A stretch of DNA of 6,543 nucleotides from Thermoflexus sp. (lineage in GTDB: Bacteria > Chloroflexota > Anaerolineae > Thermoflexales > Thermoflexaceae), in contig JAGHYO010000130.1 in NCBI GenBank assembly GCA_017743605.1, positions 1-6,543 of the forward strand, in the 5' to 3' direction. Below, in pieces: positions 1-5,865 of the stretch. The notes below the pieces were generated by a model. It had not been told where the DNA came from. It saw nothing but the letters and a program-made list of their open reading frames with translations, and did not search any database. Made by a program: the position numbers and the translations under genes. Position 1 is the stretch's first letter; the number at the start of each line of letters is the position of its first letter.

Positions 1-475
1 CCCCGCCGAAGCCCCCGCCCACGAAACCCCCAATAGTCGCCGTAGCCCAGGTGCTGGGGTAGCAGCGCAGTTCCCAGCCGCGCTCGCGGGCGAAGCGCTC
101 GACATGGCCCATCCGTACCCCGGGCTCCACCCGGATCACCCCCGAAGCCTCGTCGAAGTCCAGGATGCGGTTCAGGCGGTGGGTCGAGATCACGATCCCG
201 CCGTAGAAGGGCACGCTCTGGCCGTAATTACCGGTTCCCGCCCCGCGCACCGTGACCGGGATGCCCTCACGGGCTGCGTAGCTCACCACTTTTTGCAGCT
301 CCACCACGCTCCGCGGGGCGACGATCAGGTCGGCCCGCTTGTTCTCGAGCTGGGCTTTCAAAACCGGTGAAAAGTAAAAGGCGTCCCTGGAGAACACCGC
401 AATGCTCTTGGCATCGGTGAAAACGCCCTTTTCCCCCACAATTTTCCGCATGACTTCAGCCAGATCCGTCGCCAT
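1..475 (-). CDS. FAD-linked oxidase, PCMH/GlcD-like (N-terminal part, cut by left edge)
   Basis: My translation from the ATG at 475 gives 158 residues before the window ends. It reads as the FAD-binding half of a PCMH-type (vanillyl-alcohol oxidase superfamily) flavoprotein. Residues 47-65 match the usual 'RADLIVAPRSVVELQKVV' entry strand. RGAGTGNYG at 78-86 is the pyrophosphate-binding loop, GGIVIST at 92-98 and EPGV at 117-120 follow, and a glycine-rich TIGGFVGGGFGG at 147-158 ends the fragment. Known members (GlcD, D-lactate dehydrogenase, alkyl-DHAP synthase) oxidise 2-hydroxy acids or similar groups. No His sits in the 78-86 loop where covalent-FAD members carry one, so FAD is probably non-covalent. 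The start is well supported: AAGGAGG at 484-490 lies 8 nt upstream. The C-terminal substrate domain is off the window, so the substrate is unknown. Its place after two amidohydrolase genes suggests an oxidation step in the same pathway. Confidence 0.9.
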   Translation of the reverse strand, partial: MATDLAEVMRKIVGEKGVFTDAKSIAVFSRDAFYFSPVLKAQLENKRADLIVAPRSVVELQKVVSYAAREGIPVTVRGAGTGNYGQSVPFYGGIVISTHRLNRILDFDEASGVIRVEPGVRMGHVERFARERGWELRCYPSTWATATIGGFVGGGFGG

Positions 476-483
476 CCTAACTC

Positions 484-490
484 CCTCCTT
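484..490 (-). promoter_or_regulatory. Ribosome binding site of the FAD-linked oxidase
   Basis: AAGGAGG on the minus strand, 8 nt before the ATG at 475. This near-perfect Shine-Dalgarno sequence fixes the start. Its first A is shared with the TAA stop of the possible small ORF at 490-657, so coupling is possible if that ORF is translated. Confidence 0.75.
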
Positions 491-657
491 TATCCCATCC
501 CGGTATTCGGAACCCTTCGGCACATTTCGGGGCAGGCTTCGTGAAGAAGCTCTCCTGCGGGGGGAGACCGCCGAATCATGTCTGTACGAAGACCGATCGC
601 TATACCTGATCCGTAGGCGGTCGACGCGCGTATGGGATATCCCGCTTCGCTCAACAT
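490..657 (-). CDS. Possible small ORF, 55 residues, unknown
   Basis: A short ORF, not recognised, fills most of the gap between the CodA-like gene and the FAD oxidase. It begins MLSEAGYPIRASTAYGSG and ends CRRVPNTGMG. For it: an ATG at 657 with GAGGGG at 663-668 only 5 nt upstream, 12 nt after the preceding stop codon, and a TAA at 490-492 that runs into the Shine-Dalgarno of the next gene, 14 nt before its ATG. This is ordinary operon spacing. Against it: third codon positions are only about 55-60% G/C by hand count, clearly lower than in the neighbours, with unusual codons such as ATA, AGG and CGA. There is no hydrophobic segment or recognisable motif, and the DNA carries a hairpin and phased repeats that could instead be regulatory. 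It may be a small protein, a gene remnant, or an untranslated spacer. Confidence 0.3.
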   Translation of the reverse strand: MLSEAGYPIRASTAYGSGIAIGLRTDMIRRSPPAGELLHEACPEMCRRVPNTGMG

Positions 658-669
658 GAGAGCCCCTCG

Positions 670-1896
670 TTAGAAGTGAAACCGGACTTCACGCCGCTCC
701 TCCGCCCGAATCTGACCGCCCAGGATCACGTAACGCTTGGCGACCTGGAACTGGAGCGCTTCACGCCAGCTTGCAGCCTCGAGCACCACCAGATTCGCCT
801 GGGAACCCGGCGTGAGCCCGTATCCCGGCAGACCCAAAGCCTCCGCCGCCCAATCCGTGACCATGTGCCTTACGGTCTCCAGCTCTTCCCCCCAGGCCAG
901 TTGCCCGACGTGAGCCATCCACAAGGCCACTTCCAGTGGGTCGTTGCGCCCGAAAGGGTAGTAGGGGTTGTCCACGTCGTCCTGGGCGGTGACAACCCGC
1001 ACCCCGGCGGCGAGCAACTCCTTGACCCGCGTGATTCCCCGTGGGAACGGCGGGCGGTTGACCCCGCAGGTCACGAGTTCGATGTGCCCATTGCTGATGA
1101 CGGTCGCCCCCGTCTGTCGGATGAGCCGGATGGTCTCCTCTGCGGTCGCATCGTCCTGAAAGCTCAGTGAGCCGAGCTGGGTGAGCAGGAGCGGCCAGCT
1201 ATGCTCGATCGCGAGCCTGGCCAGGTAGGCCCCGGTCGCCGAGTCGGGGTTCTCGGTGTCGTCGGCGACGGCGTGCAGCGGCAGATTATATTTTCGGGCC
1301 AGCTCGAGACAGAACTCGGCGTGTGCCTTCTGGTCGGTCTCCGTCGGCTCGAGCCAGGGAACTGCCCCCACCGCGTCGCAGCCCATCTGAACGGCCTGCT
1401 CGAGAAGTTCCATGTTTTCGGGATGACGGGCGAAGCCGTTCTGCGGGAAGGGCACGAGCTGAATCGTGAGAAAGGGAAACTGGGCTTGCAACCGCTTCAA
1501 CCCCTCGAAAGCCCGCAGGCCCGCCTCTTCGTCCACATCGGCAAAGAGGCGGATCGCGCAGGTCCCGTTCTGGATCGCCAGCTTGATCAGTGCGAGGCCC
1601 CGCTCAAAAACGCTCTGCGGCGTGTAAGCCCGTTTCACGTAGGCGAGCGCCTGGAAACGGTGCAGGGCGCGGACTTCCGGCGGCTGGCGGCTGAGTTCCC
1701 ACGCCCAGAACGACTTGCAGGCGTGGAGGTGGGGATTGACGAAGGCGGGCTGGGTAAAGCGGCCCTCGAGGTCAATCTCCCGCCTGGCTCTCCCCGACAA
1801 ACCCTCCCCCACCGCCACGATCACGCCGTCGGATATGGCAATATCCACCCTTCGACCCTCTGGGAGGATCGCATTTCGCAGCATCAGATCCAGCAA
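670..1896 (-). CDS. Cytosine-deaminase-like amidohydrolase with degenerate active site
   Basis: 408 residues, the usual length for CodA-type amidohydrolases. The fold is intact: an N-terminal beta-sandwich strand (VDIAISDGVIVAVGEG), HLH at 56-58, FPQNG at 150-154, H208, RGITRVKE at 286-293, DD at 306-307 in QDDVDNPYYPFG, and the C-terminal GYGLTPGSQANLVVL. Compared with E. coli CodA (from memory), the metal ligands H61, H63, H214 and D313 are kept as H56, H58, H208 and D306, and Q156 is kept as Q152. However, the proton-shuttle E217 is A211, H246 is Q240, and two other conserved His (in RTHxD and PH) are F118 and W181. It may be an amidohydrolase with altered chemistry, or a non-catalytic partner of the intact paralogue upstream. 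Start: TTG at 1896 with GGGAGGGG 6 nt upstream. An ATG at 1884 (404 residues) is the alternative. A 163-nt gap separates it from the upstream gene. Confidence 0.92.
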   Translation of the reverse strand: MLDLMLRNAILPEGRRVDIAISDGVIVAVGEGLSGRARREIDLEGRFTQPAFVNPHLHACKSFWAWELSRQPPEVRALHRFQALAYVKRAYTPQSVFERGLALIKLAIQNGTCAIRLFADVDEEAGLRAFEGLKRLQAQFPFLTIQLVPFPQNGFARHPENMELLEQAVQMGCDAVGAVPWLEPTETDQKAHAEFCLELARKYNLPLHAVADDTENPDSATGAYLARLAIEHSWPLLLTQLGSLSFQDDATAEETIRLIRQTGATVISNGHIELVTCGVNRPPFPRGITRVKELLAAGVRVVTAQDDVDNPYYPFGRNDPLEVALWMAHVGQLAWGEELETVRHMVTDWAAEALGLPGYGLTPGSQANLVVLEAASWREALQFQVAKRYVILGGQIRAEERREVRFHF

Positions 1897-1902
1897 AGCT
1901 CA

Positions 1903-1910
1903 CCCCTCCC
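1903..1910 (-). promoter_or_regulatory. Ribosome binding site favouring a TTG start
   Basis: GGGAGGGG on the minus strand lies 6 nt before the TTG at 1894-1896 but 18 nt before the ATG at 1882-1884. This spacing favours the TTG as the start of the degenerate CodA-like protein. There is no equally good Shine-Dalgarno for the ATG. Confidence 0.6.
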
Positions 1911-2059
1911 CATTCGTCTTAGGTTGAGCAACGCGAAACATCCCACACCAGCACCGCTCATCATCCGCTCGGACGAGGCGACCGGCCTGGTTACGGGTAC
2001 GGGTCTGGCCGGATCCGCCCCCAGGAAGTATCCCTCTCCCCCTTCGGGATGGCTACGTT

Positions 2060-3253
2060 TTAGAGCCATGACTGAACGACCTCCTGTTTATAGACGAGCC
2101 TGCCGGCCTTGTACACCCGCAGCCGGGGTGCAACTTGGGCCAACGCTTCGTCGGCAGTCAGGGCATCCAGGATCACCAGGTCGGCGACGCAGCCCACCTC
2201 GAGCCCGTACCCCCGCAGCCCCAGAATCTTCGCGGGTGCATGGGTGATCATCTCGAGCGCCGCCACCCGCTCCTCCGGCCTGGTCAGGCGCGCGGCGTGG
2301 ACGGCCAGGTTGGCCTGCCAGAGCAGGTCGTAGTTGCCCAGCGGCTGGAAGGGGTCGCGTACGTTATCCGAGCCGAGGGCCACGTTGACCCCAGCCTCAC
2401 GCAGGGCCTTGATGGGCATGAGCCCCCTGGCCGGCGGGTGTCCATTGCCCTGGAGCACCAGATTCACAGCGGGTAGGCTGACCGTGTGAATCCCGGCCTC
2501 GGCGACCTTTTCGATGACGCGACGTTGCGTCTCGAGCGTCTGGAAGGTGAGCGAACAGTTGTGAGCGGAAGTCACCCGGCCCTGCAAGCCTCGAGCCCGC
2601 ACCATCTCGGCCAGGGTTTCCAGGTCCAGGCGCCGGGGGTCTTCGTGCTCGTCCATGTGCAAATCCACCGGGCGGTGGTAACGCTCGGCCAGATCGAGGG
2701 CGGACTTCATGCAGGCCACGGGGTCGGGGGTGAGGTGCGGGGCCCCGCCCACCACGTCTATGCCCATCTCCAGAGCCTGCTCCATCAACGCGTCTCCCTC
2801 CGGGGTCCCGGGCACACCCAGCGCCACGAACTCAAGGTCAATCCTCCCGGCGAACTCAGCTCGCAGCTCGAGCATCGCTTCCAGCACCTCGAGGCCCTTG
2901 GGCGTGTCCATGTCGAGGTGGCTGCGCAGGTGGGTGGTTCCCCTCGAGATCGCTTGCCGGATTGCGGCTCGAGCCCTGGCTTTGTAGTCTTCCTTGGTCC
3001 GTTTTGTCTTGCTTCCGCGCCAGCGCTCGATGGCCTCGAGGAGCGTACCCGATTGGTTCTCCAGACCGTCTACCCCCGGCGACAGGGTTTTGTCGAGATG
3101 ACAGTGGACCTCCACGAAGCCGGGAAACACCGCCCTCCCCCCGAAGTCCTCGCCTTCCTCCTGTACCTGCCCCACGAAGGCAATTTTTCCCTCATCCACA
3201 ATGATATCCACCGGCTCTCCCCGGCCCCACAACCGCAGGTTCTTGAGGATCAC
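2060..3253 (-). CDS. Cytosine-deaminase-like amidohydrolase (complete active site)
   Basis: 397 residues counted from the GTG at 3253. It is a metal-dependent hydrolase of the CodA/AtzC group, which removes amino groups from, or hydrolyses, nitrogen heterocycles in the cytoplasm. All catalytic residues are visible: H50 and H52 in VHCHLDK, H112 in LRSHLD, H173 in GAPHL, H199 and E202 in LHMDEHEDP, H231 in SAHNCS, and D296 in GSDNVRDPFQPLG. The C-terminal GYGLEVGCVADLVILD closes the beta-sandwich. Cytosine itself is not assured: related enzymes act on ammelides, creatinine, 5-methylcytosine or isocytosine, and the FPQ glutamine of CodA is replaced (ALGVPG). The GTG overlaps the TGA of the creatininase-family gene by four bases (GTGA), and a G-run sits about 8 nt upstream. 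A TTG two codons earlier (3259) is the alternative start. Confidence 0.95.
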   Translation of the reverse strand: MILKNLRLWGRGEPVDIIVDEGKIAFVGQVQEEGEDFGGRAVFPGFVEVHCHLDKTLSPGVDGLENQSGTLLEAIERWRGSKTKRTKEDYKARARAAIRQAISRGTTHLRSHLDMDTPKGLEVLEAMLELRAEFAGRIDLEFVALGVPGTPEGDALMEQALEMGIDVVGGAPHLTPDPVACMKSALDLAERYHRPVDLHMDEHEDPRRLDLETLAEMVRARGLQGRVTSAHNCSLTFQTLETQRRVIEKVAEAGIHTVSLPAVNLVLQGNGHPPARGLMPIKALREAGVNVALGSDNVRDPFQPLGNYDLLWQANLAVHAARLTRPEERVAALEMITHAPAKILGLRGYGLEVGCVADLVILDALTADEALAQVAPRLRVYKAGRLVYKQEVVQSWL

Positions 3254-4026
3254 GACCAACCCCCAGGGTGGGCAACGTTGAAAAAGGCCACTTCAGCGAT
3301 CAAATCCGCCAGCTTTTGAGCCGCCGAATCCATCCAGGTTTTGCCCTGCTCGGCGCTCGCTACGGTCGGGTCGCCGAAGTGGCCCTCCGGGCTCCAGTCC
3401 CTCGTGAGCCAGCCCACCTGCGGCGGCACGGTGAGGCTGAGCGTTTCCGATTTGAAGTTGGGGTAGTGCGGCTCTGCCCGATCCAAGTGCACCAGGTCGG
3501 GTCGCAGGTGCAGCATAAGCGCGGTCTCGACGGTTCCGGCGTGGATGCCAAAGTGTTGCTCCGGCGCGGGCAGGCTGGACCGGGCCACCGAGTGATCAGG
3601 CTGGGTCACGAAACACAGCAGACCGAACTCCGCCCGCAGGTCACGGGCCATCACCTGCAACAGGGCCAGGTTACCGCCGTGGGCGTTGAACAAGAGCAGC
3701 CGCTTGAACCCGGCTCCGGCCACAGAAGCCGCGATATCGCGCACCACCGCCATCAGCGTTGCGGCGGAGAGGGCAATCGTGCCGGGGTAGCCGGTGTGCT
3801 CGTTGCTTTTGCCATAGCAGAGCACTGGCAGATACCAGGCCGGAACCCCCTCGGGAAGGCGAGCGAAGGCAGCCCGGACGGTCTCCTCGGCCAGCAACGC
3901 ATCGGTCAGCAGGGGCAGGTGCGGCCCATGCTGCTCGATGGCCCCGATGGGCAAAACCACCACGCCGGGGTCTTTGGGCAGGGCCTCGATTTCCTTCCAG
4001 GTGTGTTCGGCGAAAGCTCGTTTCAT
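3250..4026 (-). CDS. Creatininase-family amidohydrolase
   Basis: 258 residues from the ATG at 4026, normal for the family. These are dinuclear-metal hydrolases of cyclic amides or formamides: creatininase, the ArfB formamide hydrolase of archaeal flavin/F420 synthesis, the mycofactocin peptidase MftE, and others. Expected ligands are present: E31 and H33 in GAIEQHGPHLP, D42 in LLTDALLAEE, H116 in NAHGGN, and E167 in HAGTVETALML. True creatininase has NGHYEN at the fourth motif, with the Glu binding metal (from memory). Here it is NAHGGN, as in the wider family, so the substrate is probably not creatinine. Start: AGGG at 4033-4036 is 6 nt before the ATG at 4026 but directly abuts the other ATG at 4032, so 4026 is preferred. 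The gene follows the small membrane proteins after about 50 nt and overlaps the next amidohydrolase by GTGA, so the two are probably translated together. Confidence 0.95.
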   Translation of the reverse strand: MKRAFAEHTWKEIEALPKDPGVVVLPIGAIEQHGPHLPLLTDALLAEETVRAAFARLPEGVPAWYLPVLCYGKSNEHTGYPGTIALSAATLMAVVRDIAASVAGAGFKRLLLFNAHGGNLALLQVMARDLRAEFGLLCFVTQPDHSVARSSLPAPEQHFGIHAGTVETALMLHLRPDLVHLDRAEPHYPNFKSETLSLTVPPQVGWLTRDWSPEGHFGDPTVASAEQGKTWMDSAAQKLADLIAEVAFFNVAHPGGWS

Positions 4027-4078
4027 AGCCATCCCTAGCGTTTAGGCTTAGCCACAATGCCTATCGGAGCGCCTTCTC

Positions 4079-4516
4079 TCATAGCAGACGAATCGCCATC
4101 AGGGAAATCACGCACAACCCAAACAGGCTGCGGTGGGCTGCGACCAGGTTGGGGTCGGTGAGCCAGGCCATAAAGAACTGGTTGGCGAGGATAAAGCCGC
4201 CCCACAGCAGGATGCACCAACCGAAGGCGGCGGTGGCGACCTCGAGGCTTCCCGTCACGAAGGCCCACCACAACAGCCCCGAAGCCACGGCCTCCCAGAC
4301 GATCACCCCGGCAAAGAGCAGCGCCACCAGCCAGAGTGGGGGGTGGTAGAGACCGGTGATGCGGAGCATCAGCGGCCAGTTGGAGGAGGTCTTCCAGTTT
4401 TGCGGCACCAACCCCAGGGCCTTGAGGGCTTCCAGGACGTTCATCAGGGTGACCATGCTGAGCCAGACTGCCCACACCAGCACGATGCCCTGTTTGATCT
4501 CCACGACCCCGATCAT
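4079..4516 (-). CDS. Small membrane protein, paralogue of the upstream gene
   Basis: 145 residues, not recognised as a named family. Four hydrophobic stretches are visible: about 10-33, 62-88, 95-118 and 128-145. Most charge is confined to short loops. Shared with its neighbour are the N-terminal KxGI....WA...SM pattern, LK..xLxP..W, the segment LLFAxxIVWEA in the second helix, and HRSLFG before the last helix. Relative to the neighbour it carries an extra segment of roughly 35 residues, which adds a third helix. The overall pattern (IxWE, then LLW and a GF..NQFFMAW helix) faintly recalls the DUF2165 small membrane proteins, but this is a weak guess. The ATG at 4516 overlaps the TGA of the neighbour as ATGA, and there is no Shine-Dalgarno, so it is likely translated by coupling. 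It sits between transporter and hydrolase genes and could be an accessory membrane component. Confidence 0.85.
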   Translation of the reverse strand: MIGVVEIKQGIVLVWAVWLSMVTLMNVLEALKALGLVPQNWKTSSNWPLMLRITGLYHPPLWLVALLFAGVIVWEAVASGLLWWAFVTGSLEVATAAFGWCILLWGGFILANQFFMAWLTDPNLVAAHRSLFGLCVISLMAIRLL

Positions 4517-4848
4517 GCCAGGTGAACCGCCAGCAGCGAGACCAGAAACACGCCGAACAGGCTACGGTGGGGGATGATGCTGTGGCCGCCCTGATCCTCG
4601 ACCCAGAAGGTCAGAGTGGCCTCCCAGACGATGGCCTCGGCGAACAAGAGCCAGGCCGTCCACCGGGGGGCGTCGTAGATACGGGGGGCCGGAAAAAGGG
4701 TCTCGAGGTTGTGCACGCGCAGCCGCCAACCCGGGGGCAACAGCCGGGTTCCCTTCAGGACGTCCAGCGCGTCCAGGATCACCGCCATCGAGACCCGCAG
4801 CGCCCAAAATCTTGCAATCCCCTCTTTGGTCAGCGCGGTAGATTTCAT
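4513..4848 (-). CDS. Small membrane protein, shorter member of a tandem pair
   Basis: 111 residues, function unknown. There are three hydrophobic segments: about 12-32 (amphipathic), 63-84 and 95-111. The first 41 residues align without gaps to the next gene (14 identities by hand, including KxGI, WA, SM and the W at 41). IVWEA in the middle helix and HRSLFG near the end are also shared, so the two arose by duplication. This copy lacks the third helix of the partner. The ATG at 4848 is the only in-frame start after a TGA at 4879-4881, and its alignment with the partner's first residue supports it. It has no Shine-Dalgarno: the bases upstream are the C-rich arm of a hairpin and a T-run. Expression may therefore be low or structure-controlled. 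Confidence 0.82.
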   Translation of the reverse strand: MKSTALTKEGIARFWALRVSMAVILDALDVLKGTRLLPPGWRLRVHNLETLFPAPRIYDAPRWTAWLLFAEAIVWEATLTFWVEDQGGHSIIPHRSLFGVFLVSLLAVHLA

Positions 4849-4887
4849 AAAACGTAGGGGGAGTTTGCCCGCTCGAGCTCACCCTAC
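4849..4887 (-). terminator. Hairpin plus T4: candidate intra-operon terminator or attenuator
   Basis: On the minus strand, GTAGGG (4882-4887) pairs with CCCTAC (4854-4859). After one mismatch the stem continues GAG (4878-4880) with CTC (4861-4863), enclosing a 14-nt loop. A G and TTTT (4849-4852) follow, right against the ATG of the next gene. This resembles a weak intrinsic terminator or a stabilising 3' hairpin. Such elements are common after binding-protein genes, where they keep that product in excess over downstream products. The T-run is short, so readthrough is expected. Confidence 0.42.
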
Positions 4888-4894
4888 CCTCCTC

Positions 4895-5851
4895 CTAGCG
4901 CGGTTTGGGCACGAACTGGTTGGTAAAGATTTTGCTAAGGTCAATCTCGTTCTTGAGCAGCCCGAGGTCCTTGAGCTGCTCGTAGAGGGTCTTCCAGCGC
5001 TCCGGGTTCATGTAGCCGATGCCGTTTTGCACCGCGTCACCACGCTGCACCAGGGGTTTTTGCTGCTCCGCCTGCCACATGATCCACTCCGCGGTCTGGT
5101 CCGGGTTGACCTCCTGGATGACCGGTATGTAGCGCCGGGGGTTGCCCATATAGCGATACCAGCCCAGCTGTGAGGCCTCCACGAAGGCTTTTACCACCGC
5201 CGGGTTGTCGCGCAAAAACTGCTCGGTGGTGACGATCAGGTTCATGTAGGGGTTGAACCCCGAGTCCGCGATGAGCAAAGTGCCGGGGTTGGCCCCTTGC
5301 TTGCGGGCCATGAACGGCTCGGAGATGACAAAGCACTGTGTGACCCGGCGTTTGTCACGCAGCCAGTCGGCCAACTGCCCGTTGTAGTTCACCACCTGCA
5401 CCTTGCCGGAGAGGTTGTACTTCTTCTCAATAAAACGCCAGTAGGCCGCGCCCGGGGAGACCGCCACGGTGCGCCCGGCCAGGTCTTCAAACCGACTCAC
5501 CGGGTGCTCCATGTGGAACATGAAGCCCTGAGGGTTGGTCTGGAAGGGCGCGAAAATCGCCACCACTGGGATTCCCTGGTCGCGGGCGAACATCACCGCC
5601 GCCGCGTCGGTCATGGCGAACTGTACCCGTCCCGCCGCCAGCAAGGGGATCGAGGGGATGCCGGGGCCGCCCGGCTGGATGGTCAGGTCAATGCCCTTCT
5701 GCTTGTACAGCCCGTCCGCCAAAGCCGCGTAGAACCCGCCCTGCGAGGGCTGGGGGAACCAGTTGAGCACCATGCTCACCTTGGGCAGTTCCCGACCCTG
5801 CCCCAACGCCAATCCCAGGATCACCCAGACCGCCGTCAACACTCTCTTCAT
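4895..5851 (-). CDS. ABC transporter substrate-binding protein, NMT1/THI5-like
   Basis: 318 residues, exported. MKRVLTAVWVILGLALGQG is a Sec signal peptide with no lipobox Cys, so a soluble periplasmic protein is predicted. The mature part opens with the family signature KVSMVLNWFPQPSQGGFYAA, then DGLYKQKGIDLTIQPGGPG. Later come AMTDAAAVMFARDQGIPVVA (80-99), the domain-crossing FEDLAGRTVAVSPG (121-134), VISEPFMARKQGA (175-187) and VTTEQFL (207-213). Relatives bind thiamine-type pyrimidines (ThiY), riboflavin (RibY), taurine, nitrate or other small molecules. The ligand here cannot be deduced, though the neighbouring ring hydrolases favour a nitrogen heterocycle. Start: AGGAGG at 5858-5863 is 6 nt before this ATG. 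An ATG at 5869 overlapping the permease stop would place MSRRRT before the signal peptide and has no such ribosome site. The permease stop is 14 nt upstream. Confidence 0.95.
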   Translation of the reverse strand: MKRVLTAVWVILGLALGQGRELPKVSMVLNWFPQPSQGGFYAALADGLYKQKGIDLTIQPGGPGIPSIPLLAAGRVQFAMTDAAAVMFARDQGIPVVAIFAPFQTNPQGFMFHMEHPVSRFEDLAGRTVAVSPGAAYWRFIEKKYNLSGKVQVVNYNGQLADWLRDKRRVTQCFVISEPFMARKQGANPGTLLIADSGFNPYMNLIVTTEQFLRDNPAVVKAFVEASQLGWYRYMGNPRRYIPVIQEVNPDQTAEWIMWQAEQQKPLVQRGDAVQNGIGYMNPERWKTLYEQLKDLGLLKNEIDLSKIFTNQFVPKPR

Positions 5852-5857
5852 GGTTCT

Positions 5858-5863
5858 CCTCCT
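5858..5863 (-). promoter_or_regulatory. Ribosome binding site deciding the binding-protein start
   Basis: AGGAGG on the minus strand, 6 nt before the ATG at 5849-5851. It selects that codon over the upstream in-frame ATG at 5867-5869 and yields a normal signal peptide. Confidence 0.75.
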
Positions 5864-5865
5864 AC

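Noticed and set aside
634..643. Perfect 10-bp palindrome GGGATATCCC
   Set aside because: Symmetry does not extend beyond 10 bp and there is only one copy. It is too little to call an operator.
641..1937. Similar 15-mers beginning GTTGAGC at 655-641 (minus) and 1923-1937 (plus)
   Set aside because: Only 11 of 15 bases match and the orientations are opposite, so it could easily be chance.
476..2059. Search of the two longer gaps for a thiamine (TPP) or other riboswitch and for sigma-70 type promoters
   Set aside because: No CTGAGA/ACCTGA-type TPP core was found. Weak boxes such as TATAGC near 600 lack a properly spaced -35, so nothing is callable.
1884..2069. 61-codon minus-strand ORF spanning the gap between the two CodA-like genes, stopping at TGATG over an alternative ATG
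   Set aside because: No Shine-Dalgarno at its ATG, third-position G/C only about 60% by eye, no motif or hydrophobic segment. The overlap pattern is suggestive but not enough to call a gene.
1201..2247. 348-codon plus-strand ORF
   Set aside because: Runs antisense across the CodA-like gene. The product is rich in Arg, Gly and Pro, with no recognisable motif, as expected for a shadow frame in GC-rich DNA.
2486..4038. Long plus-strand ORFs at 2486-3319 and 3268-4038
   Set aside because: Both are antisense to well-supported amidohydrolase genes with visible catalytic motifs. The plus-strand products show no family signature.
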